From Lachnospiraceae bacterium (GTDB taxonomy: Bacteria; Bacillota; Clostridia; Lachnospirales; Lachnospiraceae), in NCBI GenBank assembly GCA_910575255.1, contig CAJTEM010000028.1, forward strand, positions 1-63,183: 63,183 bases of DNA. Direction: 5' to 3'. The notes below the pieces were generated by a model, which did not search any database, had not been told where the DNA came from, and worked only from the letters and a program-made list of their open reading frames with translations. Positions 17,694 to 25,627 of this stretch are shown here, piece after piece (the first letter of the stretch is position 1; every line of letters starts with the position of its first letter). The position numbers and the translations under genes are program-made.

Positions 17694-18719
17694 CTATTTT
17701 TCACCGGAATTTTTTAACATTAGTTGGTTTTGATCCCAACTCTCATGTTCGTAATAAATAACTTTAGTTCCCTCTGTTTCGAATTGAAATGGAATGTGTA
17801 TAAGGTTTTGTAATTCAGCAAGAACGGAATTTCTTTTTTCTGGTTGAACATAAAATAATAGAAACCCGCCACCACCAGCTCCTAGAATTTTCCCCCCTAA
17901 TGCACCAGCAGATATAGCTTTTTTATATAAACTATCTATTGACTCAGTACTTACATTGCTGGAAATTCCTCTTTTTAATTTCCAGGTATAATCCAGAAGT
18001 TTACCGAATTCATCTAAAGATTTTTGAGAAGTAAGAATACTTTCAGCCTCATCAACTAAAAGCAACATTTCTTTTAAATCCTTTTCCTTATCTTTAATCT
18101 TTTCCTTCATGGATATTTGTATTTGAAAAGAATACCTGGATATCCCTGTAAAAAATAACAAAAGATTTCGATTTAATTCCTGCTTCCTTGCCGGAGACAT
18201 AATTATAGGATTTACATAATATCCATCCGAATTGAAATTAATTCTGTTAAATCCGCCGAAAGAAGCTGCTATTTGATCTTGGATTCCTCCAGCTTCATTA
18301 CACAATACCCTTTCAACATGAATTGCTTCATCTGCTAATTCCTTTTTGCTTGCATGTTCACCCTTTAAAACATGAAAAGAATTTATCATGCCTACTGCAA
18401 AAGAACTGCTGGTGCCTAAACCACTTCTTGCTGGAAGGTCAGCATCGTACGATAAGCGAATCTCATGCATATCCATAAACATCATAGTATTCCTTATTAA
18501 AGGATGCTCAATTTCGTCCAAAGAATTAGGCAGTTCTATCTTAGAATAGGTAAAATGATTCGAATAATCAAAAAATCGTGGAAGATGCCTGGTGCTAATA
18601 TAACAATATTTATCAAAAGTAGTTGAAATAACACTTCCCCCATATTTATTATAAAACTCAAAAAAGTCCGTTCCACCACCGAAAAAAGACATTCGGAATG
18701 GTGTTCGTGTAATGATCAT
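17694..18719 (-). CDS. GHMP kinase, HddA-like (heptose-7-phosphate kinase)
   Basis: A 341-residue GHMP-superfamily sugar kinase resembling HddA, which phosphorylates D-glycero-D-manno-heptose 7-phosphate at C1 on the way to GDP-heptose. The N-terminus MIITRTPFRMSFFGGGTDF, the ATP-binding LPARSGLGTSSSFAVG (residues 95-110) and the late GGKILGAGGGGFLLFY motif are clear. No gmhA, gmhB or hddC gene is in the window, so either these are elsewhere or the kinase acts on another sugar such as fucose. It lies between the Gmd-like dehydratase and GtrA genes. Family confident, substrate open. Confidence 0.82.
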   Translation of the reverse strand: MIITRTPFRMSFFGGGTDFFEFYNKYGGSVISTTFDKYCYISTRHLPRFFDYSNHFTYSKIELPNSLDEIEHPLIRNTMMFMDMHEIRLSYDADLPARSGLGTSSSFAVGMINSFHVLKGEHASKKELADEAIHVERVLCNEAGGIQDQIAASFGGFNRINFNSDGYYVNPIIMSPARKQELNRNLLLFFTGISRYSFQIQISMKEKIKDKEKDLKEMLLLVDEAESILTSQKSLDEFGKLLDYTWKLKRGISSNVSTESIDSLYKKAISAGALGGKILGAGGGGFLLFYVQPEKRNSVLAELQNLIHIPFQFETEGTKVIYYEHESWDQNQLMLKNSGEK

Positions 18720-18728
18720 GTTTTACTC

Positions 18729-19763
18729 CTATCGTGTAAGAAATTCTTTACCAGTTTCTACCCTTTTACGCCAATACTCTAAAAGATCTCTCATTGTTTG
18801 TTCGTAAGGGATATTTGGTTCCCATCCTGTGTGAGACTTGAATTTACGGCAATCTGGTATCTGTAAATCAGCATCTATTGGCCGTAACCGTTCAGTTTCT
18901 TCTTCTATAGTTATGGAATCTCTCATTGGTGACATATCAATTAAAGTATGAAGTGTATCCTTAACAAGACAAGTGTAGGTTCCTCCAATATTATAATATT
19001 CTCCTGCAATAGGATTTTTTGTTACTAACATATAGTAGGCCCGAACAGCGTCTCTCACATCTGCATACGTCCGTAATGATTCTAAATTTCCCACCTTTAC
19101 GACTGGAGGGATCTTTCCTTTTTCAATCATTGCTATTTGTTTCGCAAAGGTGGATTCGTGAAACACATCTCCTCTTCTTGGTCCTGTATGTGTAAACATT
19201 CTTGTTGTAACAACAGTCATTCCATATGCTTCTGCATAATAACGTCCTAATAAATCTGTTCCTACTTTAGAAATAGCATAAGGTGATGCAGGGTGAAAAG
19301 AGCATTCTTCATGAATTCCTGTTTTAGGCTTTTTTTCAGCAGGAATTTTTCCAAACACTTCTGAAGAAGCACATATATGAATTACCGGAGAATAACTATT
19401 GTCTTGCTCTGTTTCCAACCTGACTGCTTCCAGTAATCTGCATGTTCCTAAAATATTTATATTCAATGTATCAATCGGAGCATTAAAACTGGTTAGGGGA
19501 TAACTTTGTGCCGCAAGATGAAAAATATAATCTGGCTTAATTTGCCGGATGATTTTAATTAATGACACCTCATCACTTAAATCCGCATAATCAAAAAATA
19601 ACCGCTCCTTTTTATTTACTCTATCCAATAAATGCTCTACATTGTCTAATGGACTCCTCCACCGACAAACACCGTAAATGTCCCAATTTGTTTCTTTTAT
19701 AAGAAAATCGGCCAAATGCGAACCGACCATTCCGGTAATTCCGGTAATAAGTGCTTTGATCAT
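18729..19763 (-). CDS. GDP-mannose 4,6-dehydratase-like SDR
   Basis: A 344-residue extended short-chain dehydrogenase. The Rossmann motif is ITGITGMVGSHL (Gly8, Gly11, Gly14). The catalytic set is SSE in CASSEVFG (residues 133-135; Glu135 is the dehydratase glutamate) and Tyr162-xxx-Lys166 in SPYAISKVGTD. The NTRR-like cofactor loop and the RMFTHTGPRRGD segment fit the GDP-mannose dehydratase group, including enzymes that act on GDP-heptose. The product would be a GDP-4-keto-6-deoxy sugar. Gene neighbours (ColD-like, Fcl-like, HddA-like) support a GDP-deoxysugar route. It is 9 bases from the kinase gene. Confidence 0.85.
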   Translation of the reverse strand: MIKALITGITGMVGSHLADFLIKETNWDIYGVCRWRSPLDNVEHLLDRVNKKERLFFDYADLSDEVSLIKIIRQIKPDYIFHLAAQSYPLTSFNAPIDTLNINILGTCRLLEAVRLETEQDNSYSPVIHICASSEVFGKIPAEKKPKTGIHEECSFHPASPYAISKVGTDLLGRYYAEAYGMTVVTTRMFTHTGPRRGDVFHESTFAKQIAMIEKGKIPPVVKVGNLESLRTYADVRDAVRAYYMLVTKNPIAGEYYNIGGTYTCLVKDTLHTLIDMSPMRDSITIEEETERLRPIDADLQIPDCRKFKSHTGWEPNIPYEQTMRDLLEYWRKRVETGKEFLTR

Positions 19764-19820
19764 TGCTTCCTCCCTATAGTATGTACTTTCGAAATATCCA
19801 GTATAATCATAAGAATCGAA

Positions 19821-20801
19821 TTAATCACTTGCAGGGTTTTTACGATACCAATCCATAGTTTTTTTGATTCCATCTTCTAAAGATGTAGAAGCCTTAAAAC
19901 CTAAAATGCGCTCTGCTTTTTCGACGGAGAGCCTTTTATAAGGAATCATCATTGGCATATCGGTATTATAAATAATTTCTGCATCTTCATAATTTCCGCA
20001 TCTCAAAATTATTTTCAATGCTTCCTTTATTGTTACATTTTTCCCAGATGCAAGATTAAACACTTCGTATCCTTTTGCCTTTTTTAGGGCTAATATGATT
20101 CCTTCAATAAGATCATCTATGTAAATAAAGTCTTTATAATCATTTCCGTCTCCCCAAACTTCAAAAGGATTCATCCTTTCTACAGTTTTGCGAATTAATG
20201 CTGGCATTACATGAGATTTTTTTTGTTCAAAATTGTCATATGGTCCATATAAATTATCAATTCGCAAAACAGTGATATCCATAGCTTTTAATTTTTCTGC
20301 GTACATGCGGCATACAACTTCGATAAAGCGTCTGCTCCATCCGCCAGTAAAGTATTTTTCAAATGGGTCTTCAGTAAAACCGTCTTCCTCTTTTAAAAGC
20401 TCTTTCTTGAAAGGATAAACCATACCACTGCTAATATATATACATTTTTTTACACCATTTAAATATGCCGCCTCTAAAACCCGCAAATTCAAAATCACAG
20501 TGTCGGTGACTAATTGCATCGGATTTGCAAGCATCCCCTGTGCCCCTGAAACAAAAGCAGCAGTCATAATAATATAATCTATGTCTTTGGTTACTAGCTG
20601 ACAATCCTCTTTATTAATTAAATCGGCATGTATATACGAAACTCCATTAACTGGAAAACGTGGTTCCTTGCTGTGATAAGTGGCACTGACAATTGCATTT
20701 TCTTTTACTAGCCTTTGTGTAATATTTGTTCCAATAAAGCCACTGCCACCAGTAACCAATACTTTCTTGCCAACTAACGAAAAAATCTCTTTATTGACCA
20801 T
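19821..20801 (-). CDS. SDR epimerase/reductase lacking the usual YxxxK
   Basis: A 326-residue extended SDR with Rossmann motif VTGGSGFIGTN (Gly18, Gly21, Gly24) and the serine strand YISSGMVYPFK (residues ~122-132). Where the catalytic Tyr-xxx-Lys is expected, the sequence reads TGGWSRRFIEVV, with Trp155 and Phe159. NLYGPYDNFEQKKSHVMPAL and WGDGNDYKDFIYIDDL strongly resemble GDP-fucose synthase. It may still bind a nucleotide sugar but catalyse only part of the usual epimerase/reductase cycle. It sits between the Gmd-like and ColD-like genes. Activity unknown. Confidence 0.8.
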   Translation of the reverse strand: MVNKEIFSLVGKKVLVTGGSGFIGTNITQRLVKENAIVSATYHSKEPRFPVNGVSYIHADLINKEDCQLVTKDIDYIIMTAAFVSGAQGMLANPMQLVTDTVILNLRVLEAAYLNGVKKCIYISSGMVYPFKKELLKEEDGFTEDPFEKYFTGGWSRRFIEVVCRMYAEKLKAMDITVLRIDNLYGPYDNFEQKKSHVMPALIRKTVERMNPFEVWGDGNDYKDFIYIDDLIEGIILALKKAKGYEVFNLASGKNVTIKEALKIILRCGNYEDAEIIYNTDMPMMIPYKRLSVEKAERILGFKASTSLEDGIKKTMDWYRKNPASD

Positions 20802-20834
20802 AATAAGATTCCTTTCATGTATTATCCTGATTAT

Positions 20835-22001
20835 CTAAATGCTATTTAGTAAATTGCAAAGAGCCAATATCTTATCTTCTGATAAATCTGGATAATTTCC
20901 TGTATATAACCCGTATTGATGGATGAATTCCGCATTTTTTAAAGTACTTGGATCAAAATCAGTTAATTGTTTCAGAACGAATGGTTGACGGGCAAGATTC
21001 CCTCCTCCAGCCGTGCCGCGACGAAATTCTACTGCATTATCAAGTAATTTGTTTGTTAGCTTTTGAAACAGTTCTGGATCTTGATTTCTTAATAAAATAA
21101 CAAATGCGTAATTGACAGAACCAGTCGTACAAAAATCTGTGTAGTATTTTGAAGAATCAAGGTTCTTTAAAAACAATTCAAAATTTTTCTCACGGATAGA
21201 ATTGTTCTTATCTAAACGTTTCAATTGATTTATACCTATTACAGCATTTAACTCGGTACTTCTCATGTTATAACCAGGAACAACAAATAAAAATTCTGGC
21301 CGAAGCTGTGGATATTCCGAACAAACCGCTTTTTTCATATCCTCATCTGTGCTTTCCCGGATCATTCCGTGGCTTCTGTATAGACGGCAATATTCATAAA
21401 ATCGATCATCGTCAGTGCAAATAATCCCGCCTTCAATTGTGCTCATATGATGAGCGTAATAAAATGAAAAATTGGATGCTAATCCAAAAGAGCCACATTT
21501 TTTACCATTGAACGAAGCACCATGAGATTCACAGACATCTTCAATTAGCGGAATATTTCTCTTTTGCAATTCATCCACTAATTTTTTCGTCAAACCGTTA
21601 AAGCCAAGTACGTGTGTTAAAAATACGGCTTTTGTCTTCGGGGTAATATGGTCGAGAATGGTATCATCATTCATGGCTAAATTATTCATATTAACATCAA
21701 CAAAAACGGGAGTGTGTCCTGCGGCAAAAACAGATGAAATATCACTGCTCCAGGCAATCGGGGGAACAATGATCTCTCCAATACCATAAAGATCTCGGAT
21801 TACTGACATAGTAATAAAATTAGCGGACGCGCCAGAATTCACAAAAACACTATGTTTTACCCCTAACCATTCACTCCATTGATCTTCGAATTCCTGTACT
21901 TTAGGCCCTTGTGTAAAACGATCTGTTGTTTTTAAAAAATCAATCAGAGCATCTACATCCTCTTTTATAATATTATTATTCATCAATGGTATATTTATCA
22001 T
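20835..22001 (-). CDS. ColD-like PLP-dependent 3-dehydratase
   Basis: A 388-residue protein of the DegT/DnrJ/EryC1/StrS fold. In sugar aminotransferases a lysine binds PLP after the FSFYPS strand; here the strand reads NFSFYYAHHMSTIEGG with His184-His185, the substitution known in ColD (GDP-4-keto-6-deoxymannose 3-dehydratase) and in CDP-sugar 3-dehydrases. The PLP phosphate region NSGASAN (residues 55-61), IEDVCESHGA and VPGYNMRSTELNAVIG agree. It should therefore remove the 3-hydroxyl of a GDP-4-keto-6-deoxy sugar, with glutamate, rather than add an amino group. The Gmd-like and Fcl-like genes on either side complete a GDP-colitose-type pathway. Confidence 0.85.
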   Translation of the reverse strand: MINIPLMNNNIIKEDVDALIDFLKTTDRFTQGPKVQEFEDQWSEWLGVKHSVFVNSGASANFITMSVIRDLYGIGEIIVPPIAWSSDISSVFAAGHTPVFVDVNMNNLAMNDDTILDHITPKTKAVFLTHVLGFNGLTKKLVDELQKRNIPLIEDVCESHGASFNGKKCGSFGLASNFSFYYAHHMSTIEGGIICTDDDRFYEYCRLYRSHGMIRESTDEDMKKAVCSEYPQLRPEFLFVVPGYNMRSTELNAVIGINQLKRLDKNNSIREKNFELFLKNLDSSKYYTDFCTTGSVNYAFVILLRNQDPELFQKLTNKLLDNAVEFRRGTAGGGNLARQPFVLKQLTDFDPSTLKNAEFIHQYGLYTGNYPDLSEDKILALCNLLNSI

Positions 22002-22007
22002 ACAATC

Positions 22008-22940
22008 TTACCTTCCTTCAATGTTATTCAAAAACCATAAATATTCTCGTTGCAGCCCTGTATCCAGATCTGTTTTTGGTTTCCAACCTAAGTTTAGGAT
22101 TTTACTGCTATCTAATAATCTTTTGGGCATACCATCTGGTTTTGACTTGTCGAAAATAATTTCACCATTATAGCCAACTACCTGTTTTATTCTTTTTGCC
22201 AATTCACTGATAGAAGTTGTTTTTCCCATACCGATATTTATTGTTCCTGGACCATCATATTTTTGCATGACAAATAAGCAAGCTTCTGCGGCATCATCAA
22301 TATATAAAAACTCACGCTCTGCTTTTCCACTTCCCCATATTTCGACATAAGGTAGCTTATTCTTTTTGGCATTATGAAAACGCTGCAATAAAGCAGGTAT
22401 TACATGATTATTTTTCTCATTAAAATTGTCATTTGGTCCATATACATTAGCAGGTATACAACTAATAAAAGAATCACCATATTGTCCCATATAATAATCG
22501 CATATCCTTACCCCGGCAATTTTGGCAATGGCGTATCCTTCATTTGTTGGTTCTGGCAATCCCGTCAGCAAATAATCTTCCTTTACTGGTTGTGCAGATT
22601 CCCTTGGGTAAATACAAGAAGAACCCAAATAAAGAAGTTTTTTTACACCTGTTTTATGCGCCGAAAATAAAATATTGCAGGTTATTAATAAATTTTCCAT
22701 AGCAAAGTCTGCCATATATCGGCTATTGGCGCTAATGCCTCCTACTTTAGCTGCCGCCACATATACATAATCAGGTTTTTCTTTTTCGAAAAAATTCAAA
22801 GTGGCTTGCCCGTCTGTTAGATCTAATTCTTTATGTGCAGCGGTTATGATATTACAATAGCCTGCCTTACGGAGCGTCCGGATAATTGCAGAACCAAATA
22901 ATCCTGTGTGACCGGCAACATATATTTTGTCTTGAAGCAT
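22008..22940 (-). CDS. GDP-L-fucose synthase/ColC-like epimerase-reductase
   Basis: A 310-residue SDR very close in pattern to Fcl/WcaG. Motifs are VAGHTGLFGSA near the N-terminus, LGSSCIYPRES, EPTNEGYAIAKIAG (catalytic Tyr and Lys), NVYGPNDNFNEKNNHVIPAL and WGSGKAEREFLYIDD. Fcl makes GDP-L-fucose from GDP-4-keto-6-deoxymannose; ColC carries out the matching 5-epimerisation and 4-reduction for GDP-L-colitose. Beside a ColD-like gene the second role is plausible. ATG 22940 is chosen because AGGGGG ends 7 bases upstream; GTG 22946 is possible. It is 6 bases from the ColD-like gene. Confidence 0.88.
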   Translation of the reverse strand: MLQDKIYVAGHTGLFGSAIIRTLRKAGYCNIITAAHKELDLTDGQATLNFFEKEKPDYVYVAAAKVGGISANSRYMADFAMENLLITCNILFSAHKTGVKKLLYLGSSCIYPRESAQPVKEDYLLTGLPEPTNEGYAIAKIAGVRICDYYMGQYGDSFISCIPANVYGPNDNFNEKNNHVIPALLQRFHNAKKNKLPYVEIWGSGKAEREFLYIDDAAEACLFVMQKYDGPGTINIGMGKTTSISELAKRIKQVVGYNGEIIFDKSKPDGMPKRLLDSSKILNLGWKPKTDLDTGLQREYLWFLNNIEGR

Positions 22941-22951
22941 TAACACACCCC

Positions 22952-23731
22952 CTATTGATTAACAGATTTATTATGCTGTTTTTCACGATAATGAGTATTT
23001 TTTATCATTGTCGATTTTTTTGCGAATCTCCATCTGATTGCTGGTCTTAAATATTCAAAATTTGCCCAAAATGAGTTTACACTTTGGTCATTTTCTGGCA
23101 TGCGGCAAATGGCTGGTACTTCGTGGAATTTGATTCCCAACCGTAAAGGGATAACAACTTTTTCAACATTGACAGGATGTTTCAATTCCTGAAAATTTAT
23201 GGACTGATACAGAGATGTAGGTGCCAAATGATTACCCCATGTAAAATCTGTTAATGGTGCCAAATAAAGAATTTTTAAAAATAGTTGTGAACACCAATTC
23301 CATATCATCTTTATTTTATTATAGCGAACAAAACCACCGCCCTTAAGCCAACGAGAACCTGATATGATATCACCAGGATATTTTTTAGCTAAAGCAATCA
23401 TTTCTGGCAGTTTTTCCGGTGCAGTGTCTAAATCTGGAGTAACCATACAAACATGACTGCCTTTTGCAGACATAAATCCATCTCGTATCGCACCTCCAAA
23501 ATATGGTTGCTTTTGCCATAATATTTTCAAGGGGATTCCAGCCGCAGCTGCTATCTTTTGCCCTGTTTTAATACTATCTAAACTTTCTTTTCTTGTTTTA
23601 TCACAAACAACAGCTATAAATTCTTCTATATCACAGTGATTATTCATTTCTAAAATCATTGTGATTGCCGCAACAAAAGAATCTGTTTCGGTCAATGTAG
23701 GCAATATAATACTTAGTGAATTAAACTTCAT
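22952..23731 (-). CDS. GtrB/DPM1-like GT2 (polyprenyl-phosphate glycosyltransferase)
   Basis: A 259-residue GT2 of the dolichyl-phosphate mannose synthase/GtrB type, which loads a sugar onto undecaprenyl phosphate. The pattern SIILPTLTETDSF, GGAIRDGFMSAKG, VTPDLDTAPEKLPEMI (the metal motif, DLD) and IISGSRWLKGGG matches DPM1-like enzymes, without the C-terminal membrane helices found in longer GtrB proteins. The tail is basic (HYREKQHNKS). With GtrA at 17295 and the multi-spanning protein at 23764 it may form a tri-component system. The intervening genes make a GDP-linked deoxysugar, the likely donor. The substrate is inferred from context only. Confidence 0.8.
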   Translation of the reverse strand: MKFNSLSIILPTLTETDSFVAAITMILEMNNHCDIEEFIAVVCDKTRKESLDSIKTGQKIAAAAGIPLKILWQKQPYFGGAIRDGFMSAKGSHVCMVTPDLDTAPEKLPEMIALAKKYPGDIISGSRWLKGGGFVRYNKIKMIWNWCSQLFLKILYLAPLTDFTWGNHLAPTSLYQSINFQELKHPVNVEKVVIPLRLGIKFHEVPAICRMPENDQSVNSFWANFEYLRPAIRWRFAKKSTMIKNTHYREKQHNKSVNQ

Positions 23732-23763
23732 TTGTAAACACCATCTTTCATATTGATTTGATA

Positions 23764-25608
23764 CTAATCTTGAAATATAACTCCTCGGATTTTTAATTGC
23801 TTTTTATAAAATTTAAGGCCAGGACCGCTGAATGTTATTGTGTTTATCCGAGGAGCGTTTTCATTAGAAAAGGTATTGATTACAGTTTCTTTATCATAAG
23901 GAAGTGAATTAATACAAAGTCCATTTACTAAATTTTCCGGTACAATTCGGCCGGTACGTTCTGTTCCATCCATATACCTGATTTTTATATTAACAGGATC
24001 TATTTTCCAAAATATCTTTGCTAATTTTCCGAGCCAATTTAATTCAAAATCAACAAAGATTTCTGAAAAATCTTCTACACCTATTGTAGAATCATTCTTA
24101 ACAATTGCAGTTGCTTCCGCAACTGAGTTTTTATCCTCTTTGTTATTTCCCTTTCTTAATAAAAACCAATTTGTTGTTTCATCATATTCAATAACTTCAT
24201 AATTTTGTATTACATTTTTCCAGGAAGCCGGTGTCTCCAATAATGGAATACGATTATCTATTGTCCAGAAATTTAGTATTATGTATTGAGGCGCTATTTT
24301 GCTCTCAAAGAAATCTGCTAATATTTTATCTAATTCCGGAGTATACGCCATGAAAGGATGAACCGTTGGTAATGGTATATAGGTCATATTATATTGAGCT
24401 AAATATGCTGCTTCTGAAGAAAATGTTGTTACACTTTCTTTCCCAATAATTTCGACAAATCTTTCAGGTACAGGGTGTAAACCGTCATATGCATTTTTCC
24501 TGTTCATTATTTGCTCAACCCTGAATGGAATTTGGCTGATTTTATCCTTGGTATATAAAACAGGGTTTGTGAAAGGATCATAACAAAGTATAGGAATTAT
24601 CAAAACAAAGGTAGTCATTATAACTATAGCCTTTGAAAAAAAATCTTTTACTTTCATAATTCTGGCGATTTCTTCAAAATCTAAAGCTAAGAGTGTAATA
24701 GAGAATATCGATATTACACCTGATATAGCATTATATAAATGAGCATCTGCCCGGACGAATCCATGCTTATAATAAGTAAATAATGCGGGGGTAAACCATA
24801 ATAATAAGAATGCATTATTAAACCCTTTTTTAAGAAATAGACTCAGCATAATACCAAGATAAAAGGCAATTAATGCAATACCCCATACAATATACATATT
24901 TAAGTTTGATAAAGACATAGCTACATTATAACCAGAAGAAATATACGCAGCTGTTTTCATATACATCCAAAGCGAATGTATCGAAGGATTATAGAGAATA
25001 AAAAAAACGATTGACAATGGAATTATTGATACCAATAAAATGTTGGGATACCATTTTTTTAACCTAAAATATTGAGTAATCACATATAAAAAAATCGTTA
25101 GGTAAACAGCGATAGCAACAGAAAATTTAATAAAAAATAAACTTGTTGACAAGATTATTTCAAAAGCCAACGCATATTTATTATTTTCTCGCCATAAAAC
25201 GATTAAGGCTAAAAAGGCGCAATAACATACGTAGTAGTCTGCGGAACTGGATAATTTTGAAAACAATACCATTAATAGGTTTATAATTATAATGGAGTAA
25301 CTTATTTTATATTTCTTTAACAAAAGAATCCAGAAATATAATTGGCTTACAAAAAGCATAAAATAGAAAGCAAATCCTATAACAATATTATTTTTTATCA
25401 TCATAGGAAAAGACAAAAAGCCCAGAGGACCATATGTAAAATATAATTCACTGCCAAATTTATATGTAGAAATCCCAAATTGATTTAATACATATATTCC
25501 CGTATGATCAGCACTATTCCCAAAACCAGAATAGACAAATGGAAAAGAAAGCATCCCATATATAATTGTTAATATAATAAGCTTATATTTATAATTTATA
25601 TTTTTCAT
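23764..25608 (-). CDS. Multi-spanning membrane protein, possible GT-C glycosyltransferase
   Basis: A 614-residue protein with roughly 10-11 hydrophobic helices in the first ~360 residues and a large soluble C-terminal part of ~250 residues. The layout (early short loop with charged residues SADHTG after the first helix, then many helices, then an outer-face domain) is that of GT-C glycosyltransferases or GtrC-like proteins, which use polyprenyl-phosphate sugars outside the cell. I see no polymerase signature and no exact family. It directly follows the coiled-coil methyltransferase gene and precedes the DPM1/GtrB-like GT2 gene in the operon. Role inferred from topology and context. Confidence 0.65.
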   Translation of the reverse strand: MKNINYKYKLIILTIIYGMLSFPFVYSGFGNSADHTGIYVLNQFGISTYKFGSELYFTYGPLGFLSFPMMIKNNIVIGFAFYFMLFVSQLYFWILLLKKYKISYSIIIINLLMVLFSKLSSSADYYVCYCAFLALIVLWRENNKYALAFEIILSTSLFFIKFSVAIAVYLTIFLYVITQYFRLKKWYPNILLVSIIPLSIVFFILYNPSIHSLWMYMKTAAYISSGYNVAMSLSNLNMYIVWGIALIAFYLGIMLSLFLKKGFNNAFLLLWFTPALFTYYKHGFVRADAHLYNAISGVISIFSITLLALDFEEIARIMKVKDFFSKAIVIMTTFVLIIPILCYDPFTNPVLYTKDKISQIPFRVEQIMNRKNAYDGLHPVPERFVEIIGKESVTTFSSEAAYLAQYNMTYIPLPTVHPFMAYTPELDKILADFFESKIAPQYIILNFWTIDNRIPLLETPASWKNVIQNYEVIEYDETTNWFLLRKGNNKEDKNSVAEATAIVKNDSTIGVEDFSEIFVDFELNWLGKLAKIFWKIDPVNIKIRYMDGTERTGRIVPENLVNGLCINSLPYDKETVINTFSNENAPRINTITFSGPGLKFYKKQLKIRGVIFQD

Positions 25609-25627
25609 AATATAGTAAATCCAATCT

